Below, piece after piece: positions 8,962 to 16,325 of a DNA stretch of 64,000 bases. The notes below the pieces were generated by a model, which had not been told where the DNA came from, ran no database searches, and saw nothing but the letters and a program-made list of their open reading frames with translations. The translations under genes were made by a program, and so were the position numbers. The stretch lies in the NCBI GenBank assembly GCA_903872075.1, contig CAIQJF010000003.1:1-64000 (forward strand). The letters are read 5' to 3'. The first letter of the stretch is position 1, and each line of letters opens with the position of its first letter. This DNA comes from an uncultured Caulobacteraceae bacterium. GTDB lineage: Bacteria; Pseudomonadota; Alphaproteobacteria; Caulobacterales; Caulobacteraceae.

Positions 8962-9805
8962 CACCCACCGGCGGGACGCGGGCTACGCCCTGGTGGCCGC
9001 GGTCACCTCCGTGGCGGTGTTCGCCTATGTGGCCCTCATGGTGCTGGCCGCCGACCGCGGCGCCCTGGCGACCGTGGCCGGGCGGATCGAACAGGCGAAG
9101 CTGGCGGCGGCGGCGGACGCGGGCGTCGCCATGGCGGCCGCCGGCCTCTCGGCCCCGGACCGGGGCGATCGTTGGCCCATCGACGGGCGGATTCGCCGGG
9201 CGGCCTTCGCGGGCATGGACCTGGCCATCGAGGTCGAGGACGAACGCGGCAAGGCCCCGCTCAACAGTCTCACAGACGATCAGATCCACGCTCTGTTAGC
9301 CGGCGCCGGGGCCTCCGGCGAAAGACTGGAAGCGTTGGTGGCGGAGTTCAAGGCCTGGCAGGTCGAGAATACCACCCCGGCCCTTGCGGCGATGGCGATG
9401 ATGGCCCCACCGCCCGGCCCACCGGTCCGGCATGGCAATTTCAAGACGGTCGAGGAACTCGCCGGACTGAAGGACATGACCCCCACGCTGCTGTCGCGGA
9501 TCGCGCCGGTGAGCACCGCCTTGACCGAACTGCATGGCCCCTTCGAGCCGGCCAACGCGAAGCCCCTGGCCATCGCCGCCATGCACGGCGATCAGGGCGC
9601 GGACTTTGCTCAGCTTAGCACCGAGACAATGGCCAGCACCCTGCGGCCCAATATCGAGATCGCCAGGGCCGACAAGATGGTGGGCCGCAACTTCACCGTG
9701 CGCGTCACGGCCCGCGACAAGGACGGATCGCGCGGCCATCGCACCGTGATGATCCAGCTGACCGGCGATCCCGCCCGGCCCTATTGGATCCGCTACGTCG
9801 ACTGA
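8945..9805 (+). CDS. gspK: Pseudopilin GspK
   Basis: Large minor pseudopilin thought to cap the pseudopilus. The N-terminus has a basic leader (RARSNTHRRDAG), then the hydrophobic helix YALVAAVTSVAVFAYVALMV, followed by ADAGVAMAAAGL and EDERGKAPLNSLTDDQIHALL. The latter is the conserved D-x-GK-x-NLN-like region of GspK. A helix-hairpin-helix-like stretch (FKTVEELAGLKDMTPTLLSR) follows, as in the family. GTG 8945 is chosen because it gives a normal leader; upstream in-frame ATG 8837 lies well inside gspD. It is the last gene of the operon. Confidence 0.9.
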   Translation: MRARSNTHRRDAGYALVAAVTSVAVFAYVALMVLAADRGALATVAGRIEQAKLAAAADAGVAMAAAGLSAPDRGDRWPIDGRIRRAAFAGMDLAIEVEDERGKAPLNSLTDDQIHALLAGAGASGERLEALVAEFKAWQVENTTPALAAMAMMAPPPGPPVRHGNFKTVEELAGLKDMTPTLLSRIAPVSTALTELHGPFEPANAKPLAIAAMHGDQGADFAQLSTETMASTLRPNIEIARADKMVGRNFTVRVTARDKDGSRGHRTVMIQLTGDPARPYWIRYVD

Positions 9806-9817
9806 GTCTGCGCAACG

Positions 9818-9867
9818 AGAGCCTGATCCGTTCGCACGGAACAGATGCGAGCGGTGAGTCAGGCTCT
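9818..9867. repeat. Imperfect palindrome after gspK
   Basis: Arms AGAGCCTGA (9818-9826) and TCAGGCTCT (9859-9867) are perfect reverse complements. Inner arms CCGTTCGCA (9828-9836) and TGCGAGCGG (9846-9854) pair at 8 of 9 positions. It lies 13 bases after the gspK stop, so it could act as a transcription end or RNA-stabilising hairpin, but it has no T-tract. Confidence 0.6.
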
Positions 9868-9879
9868 AAATATTTGATT

Positions 9880-9933
9880 CTAGAGCAAATGATCTCCGAC
9901 CAGATGATTTCATCTGATCGGCGTTTGCTCTAG
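9880..9933. repeat. Nested palindromic element overlapping the ligase 3' end
   Basis: A 54-bp element bounded by perfect arms CTAGAGCAAA (9880-9889) and TTTGCTCTAG (9924-9933), with an inner palindrome CAGATGA-TT-TCATCTG (9901-9916) flanked by a further CCGA/TCGG pair. The form resembles the short interspersed palindromes with CTAGAGC termini that I recall from many alphaproteobacteria. It contains the stop codon and the last residues of the convergent acyl-CoA ligase. Confidence 0.65.
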
Positions 9934-11577
9934 CGCCTCGCGCAGCTGGAACTTCTGGATCTTCGTCGCCGACATCGGCCAGGCGGTCACGAACCGCACC
10001 GCCCGCGGAATCTTGAAGCGGGCGATCTTGCCCTGACAGAAGGCGATCAGCTCGTCTTCCGACACCGTCATCCCGTCCTTCAGCTCGACGAAGGCGGCGG
10101 GAACCTCGGCGTAGCGGTCGTCCGGCATGCCCACCACCTGGGAGAGACGCACGGCCGGATGGGTGTCGAGCACCGCCTCGATCTCGGCGGCGGCGACGTT
10201 CTCGCCCCCGACCTTCAGCATGTCCTTCAGCCGCCCGTGGAACATGATGTGACCGGCGGCGTCGATGGAGCCGATGTCGCCGGTGCGCATCCAGCCATCG
10301 GCGCCGAGGGTCGCCGCCGTCTTCTCCGGGTCGCGGTAGTAGCCCTTCATGGCGTTGGGCCCGCGCGCCAGGATCTCGCCCTGTTCGCCGGGCGCGCGCT
10401 CGGCCCCCGTCTCCGGATCGACGATCTTCACCTCCCAGTCGTCGAGCGGGACGCCCAGCCGGCCGGTGCGCAGCTCATAGGGATCGCTCAGGCGACTGGT
10501 GCAGATCGTGCCCACGCCTTCGGTCAGGCCGTAGGTGCCCACCTGAACTGCCCCCGGCATGGCCTTGGCCATCGCCTCGGCGATCCATGGCGGCTGCACC
10601 GCCAGGTTGGAGTTCATCAGCCGCACCCGCGACAGGTCGGTGGCCGCGAAATCCGGATGGGCGATCAGATCCTGCATGATGGTGACGAAACAGGGATAGG
10701 CGTGGGTCGCGCGCTCGCCGCCCAGCATGGCCAGAGCCACCCCGGCGTCGAAGTTGGGCAGGGTCAGATAGGCCGCCCCGGCGTCGATCGCCGCCACCAG
10801 CGGCAGGATGCCGGCGATGTGGAACACCGGCAGGGGCGACCAGAACCGGTCCCCCGCTCCGATCTCATAGCGACGACCGAGATTGCGGCTGTTGGCGACC
10901 ATGCCGCGCTGGGCGATCAGACAGCCCTTGGGATTGGCCGTGGTGCCGGAGGTGTAGAGGATAAGGCCGATGTCGTCCGGCAAGGCGCCCTCGATGCGGG
11001 CGTCCACCGCAACCTCCGTCGTCCCCTCCCCCGCGGCCAGGAAGTCGGTATCGGCCTGGAAGCCCGGCGGCGACTCGCGGTCAAGGCCAGTGGCGACCAG
11101 TGTGCGCAGACGCGGCGCCTCCGGACAGGCGAGCCCTCCCGCCGCGCCATCCTGACCGGCGAGCGACGGCAGCGCCTCGGCCAGCCGCGCGGGAAAGCTG
11201 ACCACCGGATTGTCGGCCCCGTCGACGACGAGTGCGACCAGATCGGCGTTCTCGATCAGATAGGTCAGCTCGCGCGGCTGATAGCGGGCGTTGATCGGCA
11301 CGGCGACCGCCCCGGCCATGGCCACGCCCAGGAAGGCCTCGACGAATTCCGGGCAGGAGTTGAACAGCAGCCCCACATGCTCGCCCGGCGCGACGCCCGC
11401 GGCGATGAAGGCCCGGGCCCAGCGGCGCGCCGCCGCGTTCAGCCCAGCGTAGCTCAGCCGCCGGTCCGGAAACACCACCGCGTCCGCCGCGCCAAGCCCC
11501 GCCCGGGCGCGAAGAAGGGCGCCCAAAGTCAGAATTCCGGCCTCGACCGCCGTTCCCGGCGCCGCCCTCTGATCCAT
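9910..11577 (-). CDS. Fatty-acid/aryl-CoA ligase (ANL superfamily)
   Basis: ATP-dependent acyl-CoA synthetase that adenylates a carboxylate and transfers it to CoA. Motifs include the P-loop-like LYTSGTTANPKG, the A5 motif YGLTEGVG, the A7/A8 hinge region MRTGDIGSIDAAGHIMFHGR followed by KDMLKVGGENV, and the A10 lysine in SATKIQKFQLRE. Length 555 residues. Substrate cannot be told from sequence; the family includes FadD, cyclohexanecarboxylate and crotonobetaine ligases. The last residues (ALEQTPIR) are encoded inside a palindromic element, so the native C-terminus may have been replaced. The gene lies near the F420 and luciferase-like genes but is not in an operon with them. Confidence 0.88.
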   Translation of the reverse strand: MDQRAAPGTAVEAGILTLGALLRARAGLGAADAVVFPDRRLSYAGLNAAARRWARAFIAAGVAPGEHVGLLFNSCPEFVEAFLGVAMAGAVAVPINARYQPRELTYLIENADLVALVVDGADNPVVSFPARLAEALPSLAGQDGAAGGLACPEAPRLRTLVATGLDRESPPGFQADTDFLAAGEGTTEVAVDARIEGALPDDIGLILYTSGTTANPKGCLIAQRGMVANSRNLGRRYEIGAGDRFWSPLPVFHIAGILPLVAAIDAGAAYLTLPNFDAGVALAMLGGERATHAYPCFVTIMQDLIAHPDFAATDLSRVRLMNSNLAVQPPWIAEAMAKAMPGAVQVGTYGLTEGVGTICTSRLSDPYELRTGRLGVPLDDWEVKIVDPETGAERAPGEQGEILARGPNAMKGYYRDPEKTAATLGADGWMRTGDIGSIDAAGHIMFHGRLKDMLKVGGENVAAAEIEAVLDTHPAVRLSQVVGMPDDRYAEVPAAFVELKDGMTVSEDELIAFCQGKIARFKIPRAVRFVTAWPMSATKIQKFQLREALEQTPIR

Positions 11578-11794
11578 CCGCGCCCTCCCCAGGGCCGTGA
11601 GCCGGCGTCGTGACGCGCCGGGCTACGGGAAGAAGCTTAGGAGGCGCAAACCGGATTGAACAGGGCGGACCGTCTGCGCCTCTTCCAAGCCGCCGGAAAC
11701 CCGAATAACAGCCTCGGCTCCGGCGCTTGGCCGGGGAAAGTCGGCCGGGCGATTCGGAAAAAATACGTCCGGCGCAAAGTGGGGGAACTTCCTG

Positions 11795-12442
11795 GTGAAA
11801 CAGTTCATTTGCGCGACCGCGTTCGCATGTCTGGTCGCGACCGGGCCGGCCTTGGCCTCGACCATTACCTACACCGCCTCGGGCACGGCCACCGGCACGA
11901 TCGGCACAAACTTTTTCGCCGGCGATTCCTATTCGATCACCGCGACGGGCGACACCGCCACCGCGCAGCTGTGCCAGGGACCGGGCCCGATTCCGGGCTG
12001 CCACATCGTTCTGCTCAGCAACATGCAGATCGCGCTCGGCGGCCTTGGGACCTACACCGTGACGTCTCCCACCGTGTTCTTCGACAACACCAATGGCGGC
12101 CTGATCGGCTTCCTGGAGGCGGGCGGCCCGCTCAATTTCTTCTACTACGGCGTCGGCGCGCCGGCGTTCTCGACCTATGACGCCATTTCGTCCGTCGGGC
12201 CTCTGGGCTTCTACGCGCTGACACAAGGCATCGTCCCCGGCAATTCCGGCCCGGTCCACACCACCGGCGGACTGCTGACCTTCGCCCCGGGCTTCGCGCC
12301 CGCGACGTTCCAGGCCGTCCTGACGACCAGCGTCGTTCCCGAACCCGCCGCCTGGGCGACCATGACCCTGGGCTTCGGCCTCCTGGGCGCGGCCGTTCGC
12401 GGACGGACGTCCGCTCGTCGCCGGGCGATCGCCGCGGCCTGA
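11795..12442 (+). CDS. PEPxxWA-CTERM exported protein 1
   Basis: Exported, probably surface-associated protein of unknown role. GTG 11795 follows a strong purine-rich site (GGGGGAA at 11781-11787). A signal peptide is visible (FICATAFACLVATGPALA), then a Thr/Gly-rich beta-type body of about 165 residues containing one Cys pair (CQGPGPIPGC). The C-terminal sorting signal is VPEPAAWATMTLGFGLLG plus a basic tail RRRAIAAA. The PEPxxWA-CTERM form is common in Caulobacterales and sphingomonads. Unlike the two other PEP proteins in the window it is not rich in Tyr next to acidic residues and has no sulfotransferase neighbour. Confidence 0.85.
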   Translation: MKQFICATAFACLVATGPALASTITYTASGTATGTIGTNFFAGDSYSITATGDTATAQLCQGPGPIPGCHIVLLSNMQIALGGLGTYTVTSPTVFFDNTNGGLIGFLEAGGPLNFFYYGVGAPAFSTYDAISSVGPLGFYALTQGIVPGNSGPVHTTGGLLTFAPGFAPATFQAVLTTSVVPEPAAWATMTLGFGLLGAAVRGRTSARRRAIAAA

Positions 12443-12467
12443 CCCGCTGACTTGATTTGCTTCGGCG

Positions 12468-12493
12468 GGACTCGGCGCTCTGCGCCCGAGTCC
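12468..12493. terminator. Hairpin between PEP-CTERM 1 and the antitoxin gene
   Basis: GGACTCGGCGC, a short TCT loop, and GCGCCCGAGTCC form a strong GC-rich stem with one bulged C. It lies between the convergent ends of the PEP-CTERM gene and the antitoxin gene. No T-tract on either strand, so intrinsic termination is uncertain. Confidence 0.45.
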
Positions 12494-12543
12494 TGATCCG
12501 GCGGGGACGATGCGCCCAGGTCGATGCGGCCGGGACGCTGGCC

Positions 12544-12927
12544 CTACGACAGCCAATCCACCGGCACATCCAACGCCGTCGCGAGCTTAGCGATGGTCTC
12601 CGGCGCCCCGGTCCGGCGACCATTTTCGAGATCGGACAGATAACCCTGGCCGATCCCCGTCATGAAATTCAGGCGGAGCTGGGTCTCGCCGCGCCAGTTG
12701 CGAATGGCCTTGAGGCGGCTGTCCCCGCGGAGGACCGCCGCGCTGACCTCGGGCGGCAACACGCCGCCGCCGTTTGCCAATTCCGCCTTGCGCGCGTCGT
12801 AGATGGCGACATCATCGGCGTCCTCATCATCGCGACCGGCCTGCGCAATCAGAGCGTCGTACTCAGCCCGCGACAGCACCACCAACTCCTCGCCGCCGGG
12901 CGTGAGTATGATTTGTGGTCGGTTCAT
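12544..12927 (-). CDS. HTH (XRE-type) antitoxin of a type II TA pair
   Basis: DNA-binding antitoxin, 127 residues. The N-terminal part (IILTPGGEELVVLSRAEYDAL) resembles the small Phd-like start seen in RelB/HTH antitoxins. The C-terminal part is an XRE helix-turn-helix, LKAIRNWRGETQLRLNFMTG then GQGYLSDLENGRRTGAPETI, with the usual sequence YLSDLENG in the recognition helix. It starts 4 bases after the toxin stop, giving the toxin-first order of HigBA-like modules. Expected to neutralise the toxin and repress the shared promoter at 13184-13232. Confidence 0.85.
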   Translation of the reverse strand: MNRPQIILTPGGEELVVLSRAEYDALIAQAGRDDEDADDVAIYDARKAELANGGGVLPPEVSAAVLRGDSRLKAIRNWRGETQLRLNFMTGIGQGYLSDLENGRRTGAPETIAKLATALDVPVDWLS

Positions 12928-12931
12928 AGAC

Positions 12932-13183
12932 TCAACTCCGTCTGTAGGTCGTTGTGGCCCGGCGACCGATATAGATCGCCAGGATCGTCATGGCGTCTTC
13001 ATCGAAGATCACCCTGTAGCTGCCGATGCGGAGGCGGTAGCCCTGTCGGCCCTGAAGCGCCTTAACATCGCCTTGGCCCGTCATGGCGTAGCGGTGAAGC
13101 CCGCCCTCCACCTGCTCGCGCGCGTCCCGGGGAAGCGCGTCGAGATCTTTTGCGGCGCCGGGCGTGAGGATGATCGTTTTCAC
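12932..13183 (-). CDS. RelE/ParE-family toxin
   Basis: Small toxin of 83 residues, either an mRNA interferase (RelE/HigB-like) or a gyrase poison (ParE-like); sequence alone does not decide. The family pattern is clear: AAKDLDALPRDAREQV, then LQGRQGYRLRIGSYRVIF and a basic C-terminus GRRATTTYRR. Start codon is GTG. A predicted -10 hexamer ends only 5 bases before it, so the transcript may be leaderless. First gene of the two-gene operon with the HTH antitoxin. Confidence 0.85.
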   Translation of the reverse strand: MKTIILTPGAAKDLDALPRDAREQVEGGLHRYAMTGQGDVKALQGRQGYRLRIGSYRVIFDEDAMTILAIYIGRRATTTYRRS

Positions 13184-13232
13184 AAGCGATATTATCGCGA
13201 ATTCAAGCGATCATTCAAGCGATATTACCGCG
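13184..13232 (-). promoter_or_regulatory. TA promoter with operator repeats
   Basis: Three AAGCGAT motifs start at 13184, 13205 and 13217 on the plus strand. The first and third extend to AAGCGATATTATCGCG and AAGCGATATTACCGCG. GCGAT-ATT-ATCGC is itself an inverted repeat. On the minus strand a -35 TTGAAT (13218-13213) and -10 TAATAT (13194-13189) are 18 bases apart, and both overlap the repeats. This suits autorepression by the HTH antitoxin. Confidence 0.6.
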
Positions 13233-13246
13233 ACGGGGCATGCCTC

Positions 13247-13332
13247 TGGTAGGGACGGAGGGACTCGAACCCTCACGGCCTTGCGGCCAACGGATTTTAA
13301 GTCCGGTGCGTCTACCGTTCCGCCACGTCCCC
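13247..13332 (-). tRNA. tRNA-Leu (anticodon TAA)
   Basis: Read on the minus strand: acceptor GGGGACG pairs with CGTCCCT (with one G-U), the D arm begins GCGG, the anticodon loop is CTTAAAA with anticodon TAA, the long variable arm has GGCCGCAAGGCC typical of class II tRNA, and the T arm is GAGGG-TTCGAGT-CCCTC. The CCA end is encoded. Length 86, right for leucine. Reads UUA codons, which are rare in such a GC-rich genome. Confidence 0.95.
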
Positions 13333-13429
13333 TTGCGGGAGCGCCAACCTAGAGGCGGCGCGCTCCTCTGTCACGCGCGCAGTCGCGCCTAGCGAGAGCC
13401 GCGGGACGGCGGGAGACCCTCATTTCCGC

Positions 13430-13458
13430 TTGACTCAAATATTGCGTTATGCAACTAT
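13430..13458 (+). promoter_or_regulatory. Probable leaderless promoter of the 13465 gene
   Basis: TTGACT (13430-13435), a 17-base spacer and AACTAT (13453-13458). The ATG at 13465 lies 6 bases after the -10, so transcription should begin at or next to the start codon; no ribosome site is present. The spacer contains the inverted repeat TTGC-GTTAT-GCAA, a possible operator. Confidence 0.5.
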
Positions 13459-13464
13459 TCCGTC

Positions 13465-14292
13465 ATGTCCGCCGCCGAGCCCGAATTCGTCGATGCCCCA
13501 GACCCCGCCATCGCGGAGACCGAGGGGTGCCTTCAGGCGCTGAGAAACCTGACCGACATGGCCATGGAGATCGCCGACGCGGTCCGGATGGAAGTCCGGC
13601 TCGAACATCAGGTTTACGGTTTGCAGATGAACCGGGCGGCGACGCCCGCCGAGGTTCAGGCCGCCCGCACCACCATCCCCACCAAGGCGCGCGATGTCGC
13701 CGACGCCTTCGCCCGCATCTCCAAGGCGATCCGTTTCACCATCGGCCTGCGGCTACGCACCCAGAAGGACCTCAGCGCCCTGATCGCCGGCGAGCCCCTG
13801 GCCCGCGAAGAGCGTCGCAAGGTGGCCGCCGAGCGGTCGGAAGCCAAGGTCGAGGCCAAGCGCAAGGCTCAGGTCGACAAGGTTGGACGTCTGGTCATGG
13901 AAGCCGCCGACCGGCAGCGGGAATACATCCACGACATCGAGATCTATGACGAACTCGAGCGCGCCCTCGACGAGCGCCTCGAGGACGACGAGGCCTACGC
14001 CGATCTCGACAACGTCCCGATCGAACAGGTCGTCCGCCGCATCTGCAAGGATCTGTGCATCGAACCGGACTGGAGCCTCTGGGAAGGCGATCGCTGGCGC
14101 AAGGCGCCCTTCACCCGCCCGCCCCACTCTCAATACCATTCACCCAGCCGCCGGCGGGTGAAATGGGACAACGAACGGAGGAGATGGATCTACGATCCGC
14201 CCCAGCCGGAGCCGGCCAACGACACGGCCCCCGGCGCCATCCCAGGCCCCGATCCCGGAAGCTACGCCGCCTCCGCCATCTTCCACGACTGA
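13465..14292 (+). CDS. Conserved-looking protein of unknown function
   Basis: Not recognised. 275 residues, highly charged, no signal peptide or membrane segment, so probably cytoplasmic. The N-terminal 100 residues look helical (LQALRNLTDMAMEIADAV, DVADAFARISKAIRFTIGLR). A stretch of Glu/Lys/Arg around residues 110-145 (EERRKVAAERSEAK) should form a coiled coil. The C-terminal 80 residues are rich in Trp, Arg and Pro (WSLWEGDRWRKAPF, WDNERRRWIYDPP) and look disordered or DNA/RNA-contacting. The 3' end overlaps the convergent luciferase-like gene by 31 bases. A predicted promoter directly abuts the start codon. Confidence 0.7.
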   Translation: MSAAEPEFVDAPDPAIAETEGCLQALRNLTDMAMEIADAVRMEVRLEHQVYGLQMNRAATPAEVQAARTTIPTKARDVADAFARISKAIRFTIGLRLRTQKDLSALIAGEPLAREERRKVAAERSEAKVEAKRKAQVDKVGRLVMEAADRQREYIHDIEIYDELERALDERLEDDEAYADLDNVPIEQVVRRICKDLCIEPDWSLWEGDRWRKAPFTRPPHSQYHSPSRRRVKWDNERRRWIYDPPQPEPANDTAPGAIPGPDPGSYAASAIFHD

Positions 14293-15341
14293 AGTTCCGG
14301 CAGCACCTTGGTGGCGAAGAGACGCATGCTGCGCTCGGCGTTTTCCGGGGTCATGCCGCCGTAGCTGACCTGGATGGTCAGGTCGAAATCGCCCAGCACC
14401 TGGCGGCGTTTGTCGAGCTTCTCGAGGATCTGGGTGGGCGTACCCCAGGTGTTGATATCCACGAAGCTGTTGCCCGCCGCCTCCAGGCCCACGTCCTTGA
14501 GGATGTCGGCGTTGTCGGCATAGTCGCCATAGCCCTTCATGTTGCGGAAATGGGCCCCGGCCATCTCATAGTGCTCCATGACCGTGACGTAGTATTTGGC
14601 CATGTGATCGCGGGCCAGGGCCTCGGCGCGCTCGGCGCTCTCGTCGCAGGCCAGGAAGTCGACGCACACCGGCGGCGGGGCGGCGCGGCCGTGATGCTCC
14701 TTGAACAGGGTGCGGTAGCGCTCGAAATGCGGGACCATCTCCTCCCAGGGTTTCTGGGCGAAGCTCATCATCCGCGCGCCGAGCTCGGCGCAGATCGGCA
14801 CGGAGTCCGACGACATGGCCACGCAGTAGAAGCGGTCGTCGAAGCTGGCGTAGGGCCGCGGCCGGATCTCGGCCCGGGCCTGTTTGTAGAACTGCCCGGC
14901 GCCTTCCACGACGCCGGTCTCCAGGCCGCGGATGATCAGCTTGGCAGCCTCGTCGAAGCGGTCGCGGGACTCGCCCATCTCCACGCCGAAGCGGTCGTAT
15001 TCGCGCTTGGCCAGGCCCCGGCCGATGCCGAACATCGCCCGGCCGCGGCTGAGGTGATCGAGCACGATCATCTTCTCCACCACCCGCAGAGGATCGTTCC
15101 AGGGCAGGATCACGGCGCCGGTGAGCAGGCCGATACGGCTGGTCTTGGCGGCCATATAGGCCAGGAACTGCAGGTTGTCGGGGCTCATGGCGTAGTTGAA
15201 GAAGTGGTGCTCCACCGCACCCAGGGTGTCGAAGCCGAGCGGCTCGGCGAGGCCGGCCAGATGAATGTCCCGCTCCCACGCGGCCTGGTCGGTCGTCTGG
15301 TCCAGGAAGTTCTGGAACACCATCAGCAGGCCAATCTTCAC
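14262..15341 (-). CDS. Luciferase-like (LLM) flavin/F420-dependent oxidoreductase A
   Basis: TIM-barrel oxidoreductase of the bacterial luciferase-like family, 359 residues. Signs are MKIGLLMVFQNF, GFDTLGAVEHHF, the strand-helix region RIGLLTGAVILPWNDPLRV, LDHLSRGRAMFGIGRGL and the phosphate-binding region near SSDSVPICAELGARMM. Members use FMN or F420; the F420 genes 2.6 kb away make F420 possible but not proven. It is divergent from the alpha/beta hydrolase, and its 3' end overlaps the unknown gene. Substrate unknown; monooxygenases for alkanes or aromatic rings and F420-dependent dehydrogenases are all possible. Confidence 0.85.
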   Translation of the reverse strand: MKIGLLMVFQNFLDQTTDQAAWERDIHLAGLAEPLGFDTLGAVEHHFFNYAMSPDNLQFLAYMAAKTSRIGLLTGAVILPWNDPLRVVEKMIVLDHLSRGRAMFGIGRGLAKREYDRFGVEMGESRDRFDEAAKLIIRGLETGVVEGAGQFYKQARAEIRPRPYASFDDRFYCVAMSSDSVPICAELGARMMSFAQKPWEEMVPHFERYRTLFKEHHGRAAPPPVCVDFLACDESAERAEALARDHMAKYYVTVMEHYEMAGAHFRNMKGYGDYADNADILKDVGLEAAGNSFVDINTWGTPTQILEKLDKRRQVLGDFDLTIQVSYGGMTPENAERSMRLFATKVLPELQSWKMAEAA

Positions 15342-15508
15342 GGCGTCTTCCCTCTCAAGTTGCGTGGGGCGTCAAGGCGCGCCCCTTCGCGGGCAAAGTG
15401 GCCGAATTGATCGCGCCGGGCAAGCGAGGACGCGCCCGGTTGCAATCGGCGCGCGGGGGCCACAGTAAGGTTGAAAGCGTCCCGGCGAGGACGGGGAGAG
15501 GACAGGGC

Positions 15509-16312
15509 ATGGGCTGGCTTGAGCGCGAGGGCGGACGCCGCATCTATTTCGAGGATCACGGCGGCCCCGAACGGCCGGTGATGTTGATCCACGGCTGGGC
15601 CATGAGCGGACGAATCTGGGATGGGGTCACCGCCGCCCTGCGCGGCGCCGGCCACCGGGTCGTGACCTTCGATCAGCGCGGCTGCGGCCAGTCGGACAAG
15701 GACTTCGCGGACAACACGATCGCCGCTTCGGCAGGCGACGCCGTCGCCCTCTGCGAGCATCTGAAGCTGGGCGGCGTGGTCCTCAACGGCTGGTCGCTGG
15801 GCGGAGCGGTGGCCACGGCCGCGGCCTCGCGCCTGGGCGCAGGCTGCGGCGGCCTTGTCCTGACCTGCGGGGCCAGTCCGCGCTACACGCGCAGCGACGA
15901 CTTCCCGCACGGCGGAACCGTCGAGGATGTGGCCGGAACCATCGCCGCGGTGCGGGCCGACCGGGCGACGACATTCCGCGGGGTCTCCAAGGTGGTCTGC
16001 GCCAAACCGGTGGGCGCGGCGGTGGAGGACTGGATGTGGGCCATGTTCCTGCAGTCGGCCCCGACGGCGGACGACAGCCTGCTGGATCTGGCGATCGTCG
16101 ATCAGCGCCCGGAGCTCGCGGCGCTGGAGGTTCCGGTTCTGGCCATCGTCGGCTCTGACGACGCCTTTACCCCGCCCGGTATCGGCGAGGCGGCGGCGGC
16201 CCTGGCCCGCGAGGGCGCGGTCTGCCGGTTCGAGGGCTGCGGCCACGCGCCTTTCCTGGAAGACCTGAGCGGCTACATGACCGCCCTGACCACCTTCATC
16301 GGCAAGCCTTAG
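15509..16312 (+). CDS. Alpha/beta hydrolase
   Basis: Cytoplasmic hydrolase of the alpha/beta fold, 267 residues. The HG oxyanion motif is in LIHGWAMSGR. The nucleophile elbow is GWSLGG (Ser), the acid is the Asp in VGSDDAFTPP and the histidine is in GCGHAPF. ATG 15509 is chosen over upstream 15398 because GGAGAGGACAGGG gives a ribosome site just before it and the homologous region starts there (MGWLEREGGRRIYFED). It leads the plus-strand cluster running through the second luciferase-like gene into the F420 genes, only 13 bases before the former. May process an ester or lactone made by the oxidoreductases (inference). Confidence 0.88.
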   Translation: MGWLEREGGRRIYFEDHGGPERPVMLIHGWAMSGRIWDGVTAALRGAGHRVVTFDQRGCGQSDKDFADNTIAASAGDAVALCEHLKLGGVVLNGWSLGGAVATAAASRLGAGCGGLVLTCGASPRYTRSDDFPHGGTVEDVAGTIAAVRADRATTFRGVSKVVCAKPVGAAVEDWMWAMFLQSAPTADDSLLDLAIVDQRPELAALEVPVLAIVGSDDAFTPPGIGEAAAALAREGAVCRFEGCGHAPFLEDLSGYMTALTTFIGKP

Positions 16313-16325
16313 GGGACCGCCGCCC

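Noticed and set aside
6868-8964. 698-codon open frame antisense to gspD
   Set aside because: It mirrors the secretin gene, has low-complexity His/Gly/Arg-rich translation and no domain; a shadow of GC-rich codon usage.
12544-13332. Integrated genomic island at tRNA-Leu
   Set aside because: No integrase, no duplicate of the tRNA 3' end found nearby, and no clear change in base composition; kept only as a weak finding.
13164-13352. Small ORF over the tRNA-Leu gene
   Set aside because: The sequence folds as a complete tRNA with encoded CCA; the ORF is incidental.
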